Origin: Apteryx mantelli
Lineage: Eukaryota > Chordata > Aves > Apterygiformes > Apterygidae
Direction: 5' to 3'
Length of the DNA stretch: 64,000 nucleotides
Assembly (NCBI RefSeq): GCF_036417845.1
Contig: NC_090020.1
Coordinates: 32,162,425 to 32,226,424 of the forward strand
Below the pieces are notes generated by a model. It ran no database searches. It had not been told where the DNA came from and saw only the letters and a program-made list of their open reading frames with translations. This document shows, piece after piece, positions 11,187 through 23,200 of this stretch. Position 1 is the stretch's first letter; each line of letters starts with the position of its first letter. The position numbers and the translations under genes were made by a program.

Positions 11187-13404
11187 TCTGAGACTGTATG
11201 ACCTGTCCTCTGGGGAGGAAATCAAGACCACAAGCAAGTACTGTGTATCTCTTATGGGAGGGAAGGGAAGTTACAGTGAGTGCACTTTGGGGCAGGGGGA
11301 AGTGGGAATTGCTGTGCATCTTTTTTTCCTCCCTGTGGCCTTTCGCTTCTTGCTATACCTGTTTCTGTGCTAGCATCTGGAAATTCCCTCTTTGTGTCCT
11401 GTGGCCCCACTTGACCAGTCTTTGGCTGTCTAAAAGTCAAATAAAATACCCTCTGGGAAGATGACCAGCAGTAGCACAGTGCCCTACCCCCAAAGTTTTA
11501 GTCTGAATGAGGTGAGTAGTGAGGAAAGAAGGCAACCTGCAAGAATTGACATGCTTATTAACACTTGTGAAGAAAAAGGAACTTGTGAAAACATTCACAC
11601 TTATTTTGAGCCTTTTCCTGTTGAAAAGAAGTCTTTGTTTTTCAGTCAGAGACAAGCAATAATATTCTCTGACTTAAAGTCATTCCTACTCCTATACTGG
11701 ATATGATAGAGTAGTACATATAATGGCATTGGCCATTAAGAAAAATGAGATCTGTCAATCGGGAGTTTTAATTCCAGGTAAAAACATTGCAGAAGTGTCT
11801 AGTAACAGTGAACTGAGCAGAGAGATGGCTTTCAATGTAAAGAGCATTTAGTTTATGTTTCTTGGCAATAGTCTAATGAGTTATGTGCACCCTCAGCTAT
11901 TTTTCCTAATATGCCAAAGCACAACATCACATCTTGCACAATCATGAAAGCACAAGTGGGTTTGATAAGTCTAAACTCCATCAGTTTGAAGTATTTGCTA
12001 TGTTCTCATGCTCAGTTACATGTTCTGAGAAAACAGCAAATGGATGCAGCTACAAATGATAGCAGGGTCGCTAAACGGGCTAGTAACGAATGCCATGCCA
12101 GCTCTCAAATTACATTTATTAACAGAGTACCTCTAAAGTAAAGAAAGAACAAAAAAAAAAAAAAGACTAAAAACATACACTTGTACACATCTGGTTTTGT
12201 TTTATTTTTTTTAAATTAGATTTGTTTTCTTTCTCCACTCACAGGAAATATATTTAGGAACAATGTTCATCTTGGAATGGCATGCAGTGGTATGGCATGC
12301 TGACACTTTTTGAAATCTGTTTACTTTCTACCAGTCAACTGTTACTAAAATGTTCCTGGAATGAACAGTGATTTTTATCCCTTGAGTGTTTGGACCTTTG
12401 CATCCAGTTACAGTACTTCTACACTCACAATGATCCTCAGAAATGCCCTGATGGTTGGGGCACCCATTAGCAGGAGAAGAAAGTGGTCGCAGCTCTCTGT
12501 GCTGGAATAAGCTTGTGCAGTGAAATGCCTTGTTCTTCAAGAGATCCTCGGTGTTTTCCTGCTTGCGGGTGGTGGGATGTCCCCACTGATCTCTGAGCAG
12601 CTCTGGCTGCTCCCGCGGAGTCACGCTGTCCCAGCGTGGCGTTGGGCACCGAGCACTGGGACCTGCTCCCTTCCCTTCTGGGGCAGCCTGTGAATGTGAA
12701 TGCTTTCACACCACGGCAGGAAAGCATCTCTGGTTTGAACTGCAAAGCTCCTTGTTAGTGGGTAGTGGGTTAGATTTTTCACTAAGATGGTCAAGAAGGT
12801 AATTTTACTTAGTTTTGTCCCTGATGTTTCTTGTCTGATGCAAGAGACCTGGAGAAAAGCAGAGAGTTTTGGGTCCCCTCTGCTGCAGCATCTGTACGGA
12901 AACTTGTTGCCTCCCAGCTCCAGAATATCCATTCCCAAAGTTCAGAGATTTGGGGCCTTTCCACGTCATGTTTGGTGGCCTCAGTTAGGAGCCAGGCCCT
13001 CAGGTCACCCTTGGGTCAGAGCTGCCATCCTTGTCAGGACTTGGCAGGGCCACACTGCTGGTGAGGAACTGCATGCTACCCGGGCTGGTGGCAGGCTGGA
13101 GAGCCCACCAGGCTCATGGTGCACCTCGAGGTGGCTGCTAAGACTGGCCAAGCTGCTGGCCTTGGGGGTTTCACTGGTGTGGTGTCCCTTTGCAAGTTTT
13201 TCGCTCCTGGTAGGCACTCTGCCCAACAGGTGAGATGGCTTTGTTAACCAAGAGATCCTGAGAGGACCAACGTGCAGAGACAGAAGCATGACTAACAAGA
13301 AATGGGTTAGGACACAGCCTCTTCACACCATGTTGCTCGGACTGCCTGTTTATCCCTTAAATGCAAGCAGATCTGGGTCTTGCCAGGCAAAACAGAAGGG
13401 GAGT
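11187..13404. other. Unique non-coding DNA with a poly-A run
   Basis: There is no recognisable gene. A run of 14 A lies at 12151-12164 but has no retroposed body or flanking duplications that I can see. The region 12540-13240 is richer in GC and has the longest open frame of the area (148 codons, 12787-13233), which matches no known family and has no start context of interest. Confidence 0.55.
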
Positions 13405-13425
13405 AGTTACATTAATAATGTAACT
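13405..13425. promoter_or_regulatory. Perfect 21-bp palindrome with ATTAAT core
   Basis: Two 10-base arms around a single central A form a perfect palindrome, with GTTACATTA on the left side and TAATGTAAC on the right. The layout recalls dimeric homeodomain or bZIP sites; HNF1 sites (GTTAATNATTAAC) are similar but not identical. A further GGATTAATAATTTAA stretch follows directly. A binding role is inference. Confidence 0.4.
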
Positions 13426-14420
13426 GGATTAATAATTTAACGGGTGGAGCTGCCGCACCACCTTGTAACCCTATAAAGGTTCCAGTAATTCTGGGTGTCA
13501 GGTGTGTGCCTTGGAAAAGCCTCCTCCACTGGGAGATCACAAAGGCTACTATTCAATCTAGAAAGGCTGCTTTATGGCCATACTAGGCTATCTGTTATTG
13601 ATAAGGTAAATATTATCCTTATGTCTGTACGGAGTTGGATGTTGATCAGGAAGTAGTTTTCTGTCATGAAGAATGCTGTGAGCAACAGTTAGCAAATGTT
13701 GTGCCAGACTAATTAACACTTAAACTGTTTATATGTGTTCTTAGTCACTAAAATTATTTATCATTTAATACTACTTGCCCAGTAAGTCCTATGGATAATT
13801 CTTGTCCTGCTTATGATTTACAGACTGCTGCTAGTGATTCTTCAACATTCAAAAGCTGAGCTGCGGTGGTGAAGTTTGCTTTTTTGGAAAGAGGTCATAT
13901 GGTCGCATATAGTCATGTCATACAGTATGTCTCTGTTTCCTGGTTGGATGATGATATTTAAATTGACCGAGTCATTTGTGTTTACCAGTTCAAATGTCAG
14001 AGTCCCTGAGCATTCCCTGATTTTCACACCCAATTTGATGGCATTACCAGCATTCCCCCTGTAACAATTCAGTAGCATATCTGAGACCGTTGAATGGAAA
14101 GGGACTCATTACAGATCTAAAGTGCCTTCTGCTTCTTAATTTAATGTTTCTGGAAGTTTTCTGAGCTCATGTCCTATGGCTATGCAGACCTGGCACTGCC
14201 TGCCGGAGCACGTATTCAGATCAGGCTGGCTGCTCTCCGTCAAATGGGTGTTTAACAAGGCAGCCTGGCAGCTGGTGCAAGCTGCTGCATTTTCAGATGC
14301 ATTGTTTTGAAGTGAAAATCACTGTGCTCGGGTAATTTAAATTATGCGGTGGTCAGAAACACTACCTGTGAGTACAAAAACAACAACCTGATTAACTGAT
14401 CAATAATTTAGAAGTTGAAC
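13426..14420. promoter_or_regulatory. Candidate distal regulatory block(s), low confidence
   Basis: No gene is visible. Text around 14230-14420 is rich in paired AT cores (GGTAATTTAAATTATG, CTGATTAACTGATCAATAATT) and E-box-like CAGCTG, in a non-repetitive setting that looks like conserved non-coding DNA. The middle part (13560-14200) shows nothing specific. Cross-species alignment would decide. Confidence 0.22.
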
Positions 14421-15035
14421 TCAAGATGTCTTTTCAAACAACCTTTGCTGACTACAAGGGGCTGGTTACAGTCTTTCCTTGTTACTGCATGGTTTATCCT
14501 TGAAAAGGTGGAGGGAGAGAACAACACAACTCGTCTCTGACATCTAATTTTAGCTATCAAGAAACCAGGTGTTTTTTAATCACTTTTGAGAAGCAAATTG
14601 TAAGGTAGCAAATGTTGGAAAGCAATTAACTGTACAACAGCTTGGATCCATTTAACAGCCTCTTTAATTCATGCTTTTAAATAGTTTGTTTATAATAAAG
14701 ATGAAGAAATGAGAAAATTAGCATAATCAACATGATCTGTGTAAAGGGTCTTGTTTTCTTTTAATTCCTTTTGGTTTGTGTTTCTTTGTTATTAAAGCTC
14801 AACTAGTCTCTCGTATCTTGGAGCAAATTCCTACTGACAGGGTGGAAGGAATAAAAAACTCCCACTGTCTTGGTGATAAGTTATCTAAAAAAAGATCACC
14901 AGTTACACAAACTTTCTCTGTTCATCCTTCTAGGATGTTTTGAGTTTTTGGGAAGGATTAAAAGTAAAAAAGATGAAGAAGAATATCCTCTAAAACTTTA
15001 AAGTGTCATTTGGGAAGGTATGTAGCTAAATAAAT
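14421..15035. other. Unique AT-rich non-coding DNA
   Basis: No gene, transposon or clear tandem repeat. A FOX-like TTGTTTATAATAAAG stretch lies near 14686-14700. Confidence 0.6.
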
Positions 15036-15145
15036 TAGCCCTATTCTCCTCTCACTTACACTAATGTAACCCCACAAGAACTACACTGAATTCAAGAGAA
15101 CAGTATCAGTGTAAAACCAGCATAAGGGAGAGAAAAATCAGTCCC
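15036..15145. repeat. Fossil palindromic MITE-like repeat
   Basis: About 110 bases form an imperfect inverted repeat. The left arm 15049-15065 (CTCTCACTTACACTAAT) pairs with the right arm 15116-15132 at 12 of 17 positions, and the outer text reads AGCCCTATTCTCC on the left and AAAATCAGTCCC on the right. This agrees closely, from memory, with a palindromic repeat abundant in turtles, crocodiles and birds (CTTACACTGGTGTAAAT ... GTGTAAGTGAGAG). It has no coding capacity and is a non-autonomous DNA-transposon-like relic. The family name is not certain. Confidence 0.65.
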
Positions 15146-15503
15146 AAGCTGCTTTTAAATATATTGAATTTGCACTTATATGGCTTAGGCTTTTTACAGA
15201 TTGTGTTAGATGACTTTTTCTTCATACTGTGCAACACAAACACATCAAAACATCGGAACTGAAAGATGGAGCCAAAATTGAGAGCTGAAACTTATCAATG
15301 CTGCAGAAGTACAGAGCTGAGGTTTGCTGCTGGCCCACAGTTGTACCATGGCATCAGTGAAATTTCGAGGTCCAAACATATTTTTATATTTTAAGGAGGA
15401 TGCAACAATAGGACAGATCAAGCTTTGTGGCTTGAACTTGTTTCTGTTTAATACATAATTTTATCAGTAACCTTTCCAAAGCCCGTGTTGATTTTTCAGC
15501 TGC

Positions 15504-15562
15504 AGCAAATCAGTGAAATGCTACTGAAATCACTGGAGGGTCATCAGTTAACCCAGCCTCAC
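15504..15562. repeat. Possible second fossil palindromic repeat
   Basis: The blocks ATCAGTGAAATGCTACTGAA, ATCACTGGAGG and ATCAGTTAACCCAGCCTCA follow the order of the same repeat group (TACTGAAATCAATGGAG ... TTTACACCAGCTGAG as I remember it). Decay is strong and the ends are not visible. Confidence 0.35.
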
Positions 15563-16847
15563 ATACACAAATTGTAGATGATGCCCAAATCAGGATTTCA
15601 CTTGGGCAAATTGATAATTTTGAAATATTTTATGAGGAAATAACTAGAAACATCCAAAAGCTGAGAGAGGTTCACTTTGTCAAATCTTTTGGAATCTTGT
15701 TTAAAGCTTTTGTGTCTTGTAAATTCATATCAATTTCACTGAAATTCCACTGAAAACATATTTCAGATGGTTATGATTTTAACCATCCCAGAATCATCCA
15801 AAGTTCACTCACAACAGGGGTCCAAAAGCTTGTGCAAATCTTAGGAAGACTTCCAACAAACTTGCAACAAGTCCTGAGCTTTCTAACAGGACATAGGACA
15901 TCTTATTTGTGTTTTCTTAGCAATATTTCACTCTGCTAGAGAAAAAGTCTAGCATTCAAAATAGTCCTAAACTGATAGTGCTGGTGAACATTCAGCAACA
16001 GGGTGAAATTTAATGTAATTCACTGCCTATAGATAGGCATTTCTGAGAAAAGGTGAGTGAGTTATTGGAGAGATACTACAGAAAAACATTTTGAAATTCA
16101 TACACAAGTCCTGGAAACCACTCAGACCTCCATCTATGGAGTCCCTGTTTCTGATATGGAAAAGTTTTCTTGGACTCTATTTTCCTCTAGTACTGTATAA
16201 AGAGTGGTGTCTAATGTCTTCCAAATTAAATAACAAGTTTGGTGTCCAAATGTTAAGTCCAAAACCCACGTCCGATGCACTCCAGAGGAAGCTGGATCAT
16301 CTTCAGAAGTGGTAAAAGGGATAAAGCCAAAGCTGACAACATCAAAGCCATGCTCGGATATGCTTGCTTGTCTGGGCGAGAGGACGATACTGTATCTTGA
16401 GAACTGTCTTCTCCCTGAGGATACATTCTCATGCCCTTCCGCAAAAAAATTGATGTTTGTGCCTTAGCTGAGGAGCCCAGCCACTGCAAGAGGTCAGATG
16501 GCCACCAAGGAGTTTTACAGAGTTGGACTCTTCTGCCTTGTGGTGAGAAAGGAACATATTGTTATCATTAGATTATTTTAACAAAGGGAATATCTGACTT
16601 ACTCTCAAACTGATGTTACTTGTATTTATAGCTCCCTTGTCCTTACTGACCTCTGAATTTCAGGAAGCAGCATGAAAAATAAAAGGAGTCATTACAAAAT
16701 AAATACTATAGCTTAATTTCTCAAGTGAATTACATACAGGAGTCAAGAAGAACTTGGAAGGAGGGTGATGGTGGGAGTGAAGGATCCCAGGGTAAATCTT
16801 GGAAATTGAATGTCAAAAGGGATGCTCAGCAAGTTAAGCTAAAACCC
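15563..16847. other. Unique non-coding DNA, no gene seen
   Basis: Short frames only. Nothing beyond AT-rich text with scattered T-runs. No transposon similarity. Confidence 0.6.

Positions 16848-16896
<49 letters not shown>
16848..16896. repeat. (AAT)n microsatellite, about 16 units, uninterrupted
   Basis: A pure run of the trinucleotide ATA/AAT over 49 bases with no interruption, hence likely length-variable between individuals. On the minus strand it reads as a run of isoleucines inside a 133-codon open frame (17227 to 16826), which is an artefact of the repeat. Confidence 0.97.
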
Positions 16897-16897
<1 letters not shown>

Positions 16898-17690
16898 CTG
16901 AGAGGTATCTGACACTGCTGGGAAAAGGCTATCCTGCAATTTATGGACATGAATGATGAAACCAGACAAGAAAGAGGCCTTTATTACCGGAAGTTGTGCA
17001 ACAGGCCCTTTGGCAACAGAGAGGCAGTCAGTCCCAGGCAGTACTTCAAGAAGACATTCCTGGTGCAAAACCTTCTGGAAATCTGGGCCACAAACCTCCC
17101 AGGAGCCTGAAGCATCTGCACCTTCACAGTGAGAAAATGAACGTCTTTTTGTGCTGTTGCTGGAAGCTTTGTGTTGCTTCTGTGCAACATACAGTGTCAA
17201 GACTATGTGGTTATTAGTACTGCTCACATGGAAAAGCAGTAGTAGGGGGTTCTTTTTTTCTTTAGCAAATGAAATTACATCTGCCTGCTTCTCAGTGAAT
17301 ATTAGAAACTAGAAAACCCTTCTTTGCTGACTGCAAAACCAGTCCTTTCTTGTGCATAGAACAAAAAAATAATATAGGAGGTGCTCGGGCATCTTATACT
17401 GCCTTATGTTTGTGGGTTAGTGCCCATCACAATATGCAGGAGTGCCAGAGCTCTGAGCACCCTCCTGCCCCATTCGGGCTCACAGATGACACTACTGGAG
17501 CAACCACGGTGTTGGGTCTCTGTCCTGCTGCCTAGCATGCCCAGGTGTGTTAAAGAGCAACCAGACCAAGCCCATCCTCATCCTTGAATTTCTCCAGTGC
17601 AGGCAAGATGTTACAAACTCCCTATCAATATGACTGACCATGGAAAGCAGAGGGGACTGCATCTAGCTGTTCTGCGCGACTTGGTGAGCG
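16897..17690. other. Unique non-coding DNA, no gene seen
   Basis: No supported feature. Small overlapping frames at 16984-17227 and 17350-17587 match no known family. Confidence 0.55.
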
Positions 17691-17960
17691 AGCAGTAAAA
17701 CTGGATCACCTAAGTTATCATTATCACCATTATCAGTCAGTCACCTCGGCCAGCTGATTGCCCTTGGTTAGTCGCCTCAGTTCAAAGAAGTGCAGCAGAA
17801 ATTCCACCGCACTGGTGGGTCTTGCATTAAAAACATGGTGGTCAAAAAAGCCATTAAGATTGCTGGTATTTTCTATTTTCCTTTCATTCATAAAAATAAT
17901 AAAAGAGCCATTTAGTATTTAACATACATAATTATTTGTGCTTTTTATCAAACATGAAGT
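17691..17960. promoter_or_regulatory. Candidate regulatory block with triple GATA motif and E-box
   Basis: TTATCA (complement TGATAA, the GATA-factor core) occurs three times within 21 bases at 17715-17720, 17721-17726 and 17730-17735. An E-box CAGCTG follows at 17751-17756. Downstream text has TTAATGG-type and ATAATTATTTG homeodomain-like cores and the FOX/HOX-like CATAAAAATAATAAAAG. There is no coding potential. Clustered GATA sites near an E-box recall composite GATA/bHLH enhancers, but function is inference. Confidence 0.35.
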
Positions 17961-20168
17961 TCATCAGGAGCACTTTCTGGGTATATTTTAGTAGCATTTT
18001 AACTGTACTGAATAACCTTGGTTTTAAATGTTGCTTGAAAAAATGCTCCCTGCTCTAGCATACTACTTTCAGGAAATAGTACCAGACTGAGACACTGGTT
18101 CAACGCTAATAGAGAAAGGAGTGCTGAGTCATCCCCCTCAATCTTGTTCTGTTCCTGATCTGTAAAATATCAGATTGCAGTTTTGTAAAAGAATAATATT
18201 TCATATGCTTAAATGTTAAATTCTTTATTAATCCCCTCTTCTGTCTGTCCCGACTGCCAGAAGAAAAGGAGGAAACAAGATAGTCTATGGATCATTTTCT
18301 CAGAAAGGACAAGCCATCCTTAGATTAAAAAAAGATCTAAGAACACAGATGTACACTATCTCCTTTCTCCTTACATGGGATTTCATTGTTCTGTAGTGAA
18401 TCTCTGCCAGAGTTATGTACCTGCTACACATGCCAAGCTGCAAATGTATCTTTGACACTTGTTTGCCTAAGGAAAAGAAAGATTTTGGGAGCTTCAGGTT
18501 TTGTATCATGCCTGGCTCATGATGACAGAAGAGGGTAATCTTCCTCAAGCCAGAAAGCAGTCAAATCCCTTCTTTGGGTAAAACAAAGTTACATTTGGAA
18601 TTTGCTGATTTAGGTGCGCATTATAAAAGCAAAGTAATGCCACTATAGAATCATCTCGCCCAGTGACAAAAACAAGGAATACCAAACTCTGCAAAGTTGG
18701 AGCAAAGCCTAAGGCACCCTTGGTTTCAAATGACCATGGGTTAGCTCTGATGGCATCACTGTCATTTTGCGTCCCTTTCACTTAAACTGAGACTTGGCAT
18801 TAAAGAGTGGTCTGCCTCCTCTGAGGGTGCTGCTTGGAGGGCATGTTTAAAAACCAGCAGCAAGGTGCCTATACAGTTCAGTAATATCATTTTATACTGA
18901 CCTTCCTTAGGGATGTAAAGTTTTGCCTCTGCTTTTTTTAGCTCTCCAAGAACATCATTTCATACTGTGTGAAGGTAAAAAAGAAGAGAAGAAACTCCCA
19001 GGTAAACAAGTAGTGAGCAAGGCTTTCTGAGACTGCTGTAATTAGAAAAGCCTAAATGATCCTAAACAGATTTGAGAAAACTACGTGGAAGAAGAAACTT
19101 AGCTAAGTAAACCAACTCTCTTGTTTTCCACGGGCGTGAATGATGAGTGGCAGCACCAGACTTCATTTCCTTTCCACTTGTTCCTAATCCTTTGTTTAGG
19201 AAGCCTTCATTGTTGTGAGAAAGGTTTATTTAGCCCCATCAAAGGAAAACTGCTCTGCAGCATGATCCCACCTGTTTGATAGGGTGGGTGTAGGAATGAG
19301 AGCTGTCAAACAAGAGACTGTGGGGTGTTAGGGAGACAGGCATTTTATACAGGGCTTTTTTTCATCACGGTGTCAGTGTGAGATGTGTCCTCCACTGGGG
19401 TTTCGGTTCTAAGCAAATGAAAAAAAATGTCTGCAATTCTTTAACACAGGAACCAGAGAATTCACTGGTCTGTTTGATAGAAATTTTAAAAAACATAGTT
19501 AAACATTTTATGCTTATTGTTGGTAAGAAATTAGGGAAAAGAGAACTAGCCTGGCAAATTGAAGAACCCTTCCAGCTGTAAAACTGTGCTGTGAGGGTAT
19601 TGCAAATTCTCTTTATGCATGCCATAATGAAATACATACTAAGGCTGCATTTTTCTGTCACATTCCTCTTTTGCACACAAGGTGTAGTACTTCCTTGACA
19701 GTTATTTATTTTGAAACCACTCCTTTGAAGAACTAATCACTTTTAAGCCATGCCTGTAGTCTGCTAATGGCTATTTAACTCCACCTGTGCAATCATTCAA
19801 GGAATCTGCTTTTGTCACTCTTAACACTAGAAGTGCAAAACAATAAGATCATAAAAGTTCCTCAGGCAGAAGTCCCATGCTGCTCCCGGTATCACCCTTG
19901 TAACTCTGCAGTAAAATCATAGATATCATTGGGACTGTTATGAATTGACCTAAGTTTAACTGAGAGTAGGATCTATAAAGAATAATGAAGTCCCTTATAT
20001 TTCACACCAGCATGGAAGTACAGTGAGGCCGATCACTTGCAAAAGCAGCATTGTTCTGAATTCTCTAGTGTGAGGACTATGCAGGTGCGGTTATGTTGGC
20101 TCCATTTTGTGTATTTAGGGCTAAATTAACTCACATCCCTTTGAAAAGTTAGTACAAATACTTTCGTA
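17961..20168. other. Unique non-coding DNA with one possible fossil repeat
   Basis: No gene is visible. At 19911-19978 the order GTAAAATCATAG, ATTGGGACTGTTATGAATTG and GAGAGTAGGATCT suggests another decayed copy of the GTAAAATCC/TTTTGCCATTGA repeat group (low confidence). The rest is featureless. Confidence 0.45.
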
Positions 20169-20243
20169 GTTTTACACCAGCTTCAGATCCTACTGAAGGC
20201 AGGGGAAACTTTCCATTTGAGTTTCGGTGGAGCACGATTGGAT
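20169..20243. repeat. Fossil palindromic repeat, strongly decayed
   Basis: The order GTTTTACACCAGCTTCAGAT, CCTACTGAAGGCAGGGGAA, CTTTCCATTTGAGTTTCGG and TGGAGCACGATTGG follows the remembered consensus of a bird and reptile repeat (TTTACACCAGCTGAGGATC ... TTTCCATTGACTTCAATGGGAG ... GGATTGG). There is no coding content and the boundaries are approximate. Confidence 0.5.
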
Positions 20244-23200
20244 TTCTGTTGCTCCTGTGAGATGGTGAACACCTCTTTTGAATTGTGCAAATGTTATTGA
20301 ATATCTGTCAGGAGGTGTTTGACGCTTTGGGGAGACTGGGTTGACACGCACCTCCAACCCCTGTTAATGGTCTAAGGGTTCAGGTAACCACACACTGCAT
20401 TTCTGGGTGGACAAAGGTTCCAGTGTTTAGGACACCTCACATAAGCGACCAACTCTTTAAAAATAGCAATTGATTTAAAAGGTATAATTCTCTCCCACTA
20501 GTAAGTGACTAGAGATGTATACAAACCTGCAAAAATTACACAATGTCTTACTTCTAGTAATATATTTTTGTCTTTGAAAGAGAAGCTCAGTAATTGTAGG
20601 GGGTTTCTTACTCACAGGGCATATATCTGACATCTTCCTGTTAAAAGGCCTGATGGCCTAATGGCTGCCTGTAAGTAACTAATGCCTCACTACTCCTGCA
20701 CTTGCCTTATAGGATCTGTTTTGAAAAGGCCTGAAAGATGCACACAACTGATATATCCAAGCTTACTCAAGCACTTGCTGTTTGGTCTTTCATGCCAATG
20801 TAAATCACAGACATCATGGGAGTCAGTACAGATGACTGAAATTGGTGTAAGTAAGGAAGGGGAGAGTGTTAAGCTTGCTAACTCATGTTCCAGTTTCAGA
20901 TTAGATTCAAATCACTGTTTCAGCTGGGAATGTTCTTCAAATTTCAATGCCAGATCCAAACAGATGCTGTTATTTAAACTAACAGTGCAAATTAAGTGCT
21001 CAGTTTACTTTTTTGTATTAATACAATTACAAGTTTCATCATATTTGGATGCTCTGTCCTTGATATTTCTAAGCTACAACAGTTCGTTTCATGAAACATG
21101 TTGGTGTTTGGTTTTACTTGGTGCTGCTTCAAGAGGAACTCTTAGACTGGAATAATTTGGGCTTTTCCACAAGGTGGGAATTTGGTCTTCTGGGTCATGT
21201 GAGCCCATATATTGAGGCAGGGTGGGATACAGCGGCACTGTGGTGGCTGAGTGTGCCTGTTATGCTGGATCCTGGTTGAATGAGCAGGCATCTTCTTGAG
21301 AATCAAGAGATAGGAAAGATGTCTTAAGCCATTCTGTCCTCTGCACTGAGGGCTTGCTCTGTGATTTTCTTCTTACTCTATCTAATCCCTAAAATAATGA
21401 TATCATTCAGCTGAGTCTCCCCTCTGTCCTCCAAAGTGACTAACAAAATGGTACTTGTCTATCAATATAAGCTTTTAGTCCTTCTGTCTTCCCACCTCCT
21501 GTCATCACTGGCTTTCCTGTTGTACTTTGTTCAATGCTCTGCGTAAGTCTTTTTGCCTGCTTTGCCTTGATCCAACTGTCCCCATGTTGCACTGGCTGCT
21601 TGTTTAACAAGCATCTTCTTACTTTCTGCTGTGTGGCCCTCATGCACCATGTAACCTTCCCAAACCTAATTCCCACTTACACAGAGTCCCCACCCATTCA
21701 TTTTTGGATGGCTCTTAAAAGCCCATTGATGCTTGTCATAAACCTTGTTGAGTTGTACAGAGCATCCCTTCGTTGCTCCCATATGACCTCTGTCTGTCAC
21801 CAAACTGTGAGTTCCTCAGGCAGGCTAAATATTTGGTGAAAGGGCTAGTACTGCAGCTTGAATGAGTGTTTCAAAAAGAGGAGCAGTGTTTCAGCTTTAA
21901 ATGCTTCTTTGGGGTAACAAAGATGGTCAAAGCTTATCCATTTCCTTGGACAAAATTCACTTTCAGGAAAGTGAGATTTCCCACTTTTCCATTTTAACCA
22001 TCAGATTTTTATTATCGTTTCTTACCATCCCCACAAAAAAATGGAGATTTTCTGCTAAAAATGACTTCCCCAAGTGTCCTTTAGGGCATCATGCCTTGCA
22101 GAAGTGAGGCAAAGGAGGTGGAGGGCATGCCAGCTGACAAACTAAATTTCAGAAACAAACTTGAAAGATTTAATGATACTGCAAATTGATGAAACAGGGA
22201 ATAGGTGAGAAAGACAGTAATGGAAATTTGAGAAAACATGAGCCCAGAAAATAATGTTGAGTATTGCAGTTTTGGTAGATGATTCTGATAGCTTGCAAAG
22301 CACCTACACTGTTGTTGGATTAATGAATGAGATTAATTTGTGAGGTAAGCTGTTTTTGTTCAGTGGATTTCTACCTTGCTGTGCTGATCTATGCCAAAGG
22401 ATAGACTGGCACTTGTAAAACACTCCCCAGCAACAGAGAAGAAAGAAGAAACACCAAACATACGTTCTTTAAATTAGATACTATTGCTAATTTTGAAAAT
22501 GTCTTTCTAAATTGAGATATAGCTTGTCTTCTGTGTAGAATCTAATTTTTTCTTCCAGGGAGTTCATGGTAATCTTTGTGTTTTGCAGCTTACATGGTGA
22601 GCCCCAAATTCTACCTTAATATCAAATGAACCTCACCAAGGATACAGGCTATTTGCAGGTGCAATGTGTTCAACCACTCCATGTTCTTTTACTTGCTGTA
22701 TTTTGCGTCTTTCTGTTGCAGAGTTCTCCTGGAGTGAACAGAACACGTACAGCTTTGGTTTCACTGGGCCACTGAATAAATACTACTCAAAAAGCATGGG
22801 AGGATTAACACAGAGGTCTGTGCTTCTAATGTAATAACTGGATTGTTGTATGAGAAGCAGTAAAATCAAGCAAACATGCAAACCACCTACCCAATTAGTA
22901 AATTAAACTTAGACTGTGTTAAAATATTAAGTGTATAATCAACTCAAAAAGGGCAGGAAATACAGGGTTACGGTCCCATTCCATCTTCTGTTAGCCCTAT
23001 TATGTATGGGGGCATTTCACATGGGAAGTGACTGTTGTGAAAGGGGCTACAGGATAGAGTTTCACTTTTAACTCTTGCTTTCCTGGTTCATGTCATTTTA
23101 AAGCCAGTGTATGTGACATTTTGGAATCCTGCTTTTTCCTTCCAGTTTTCAAATGTGAGTCTAGAATTATTTATGCAGCTTTTCCTTACAAATCCTGACA

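Noticed and set aside
12151-12164. A14 run as possible tail of a processed pseudogene
   Set aside because: No coding similarity upstream and no flanking duplications.
12787-13233. 148-codon open frame in a GC-richer part
   Set aside because: No domain or splice pattern recognised; overlapping frames on the other strand are equally long.
16826-17227. 133-codon minus-strand frame with poly-isoleucine
   Set aside because: The poly-Ile part is the (AAT)n microsatellite; the rest has no homology.
20682-21155. 157-codon open frame on the plus strand
   Set aside because: No recognisable family; Cys/Ser-rich chance translation of AT-rich DNA.
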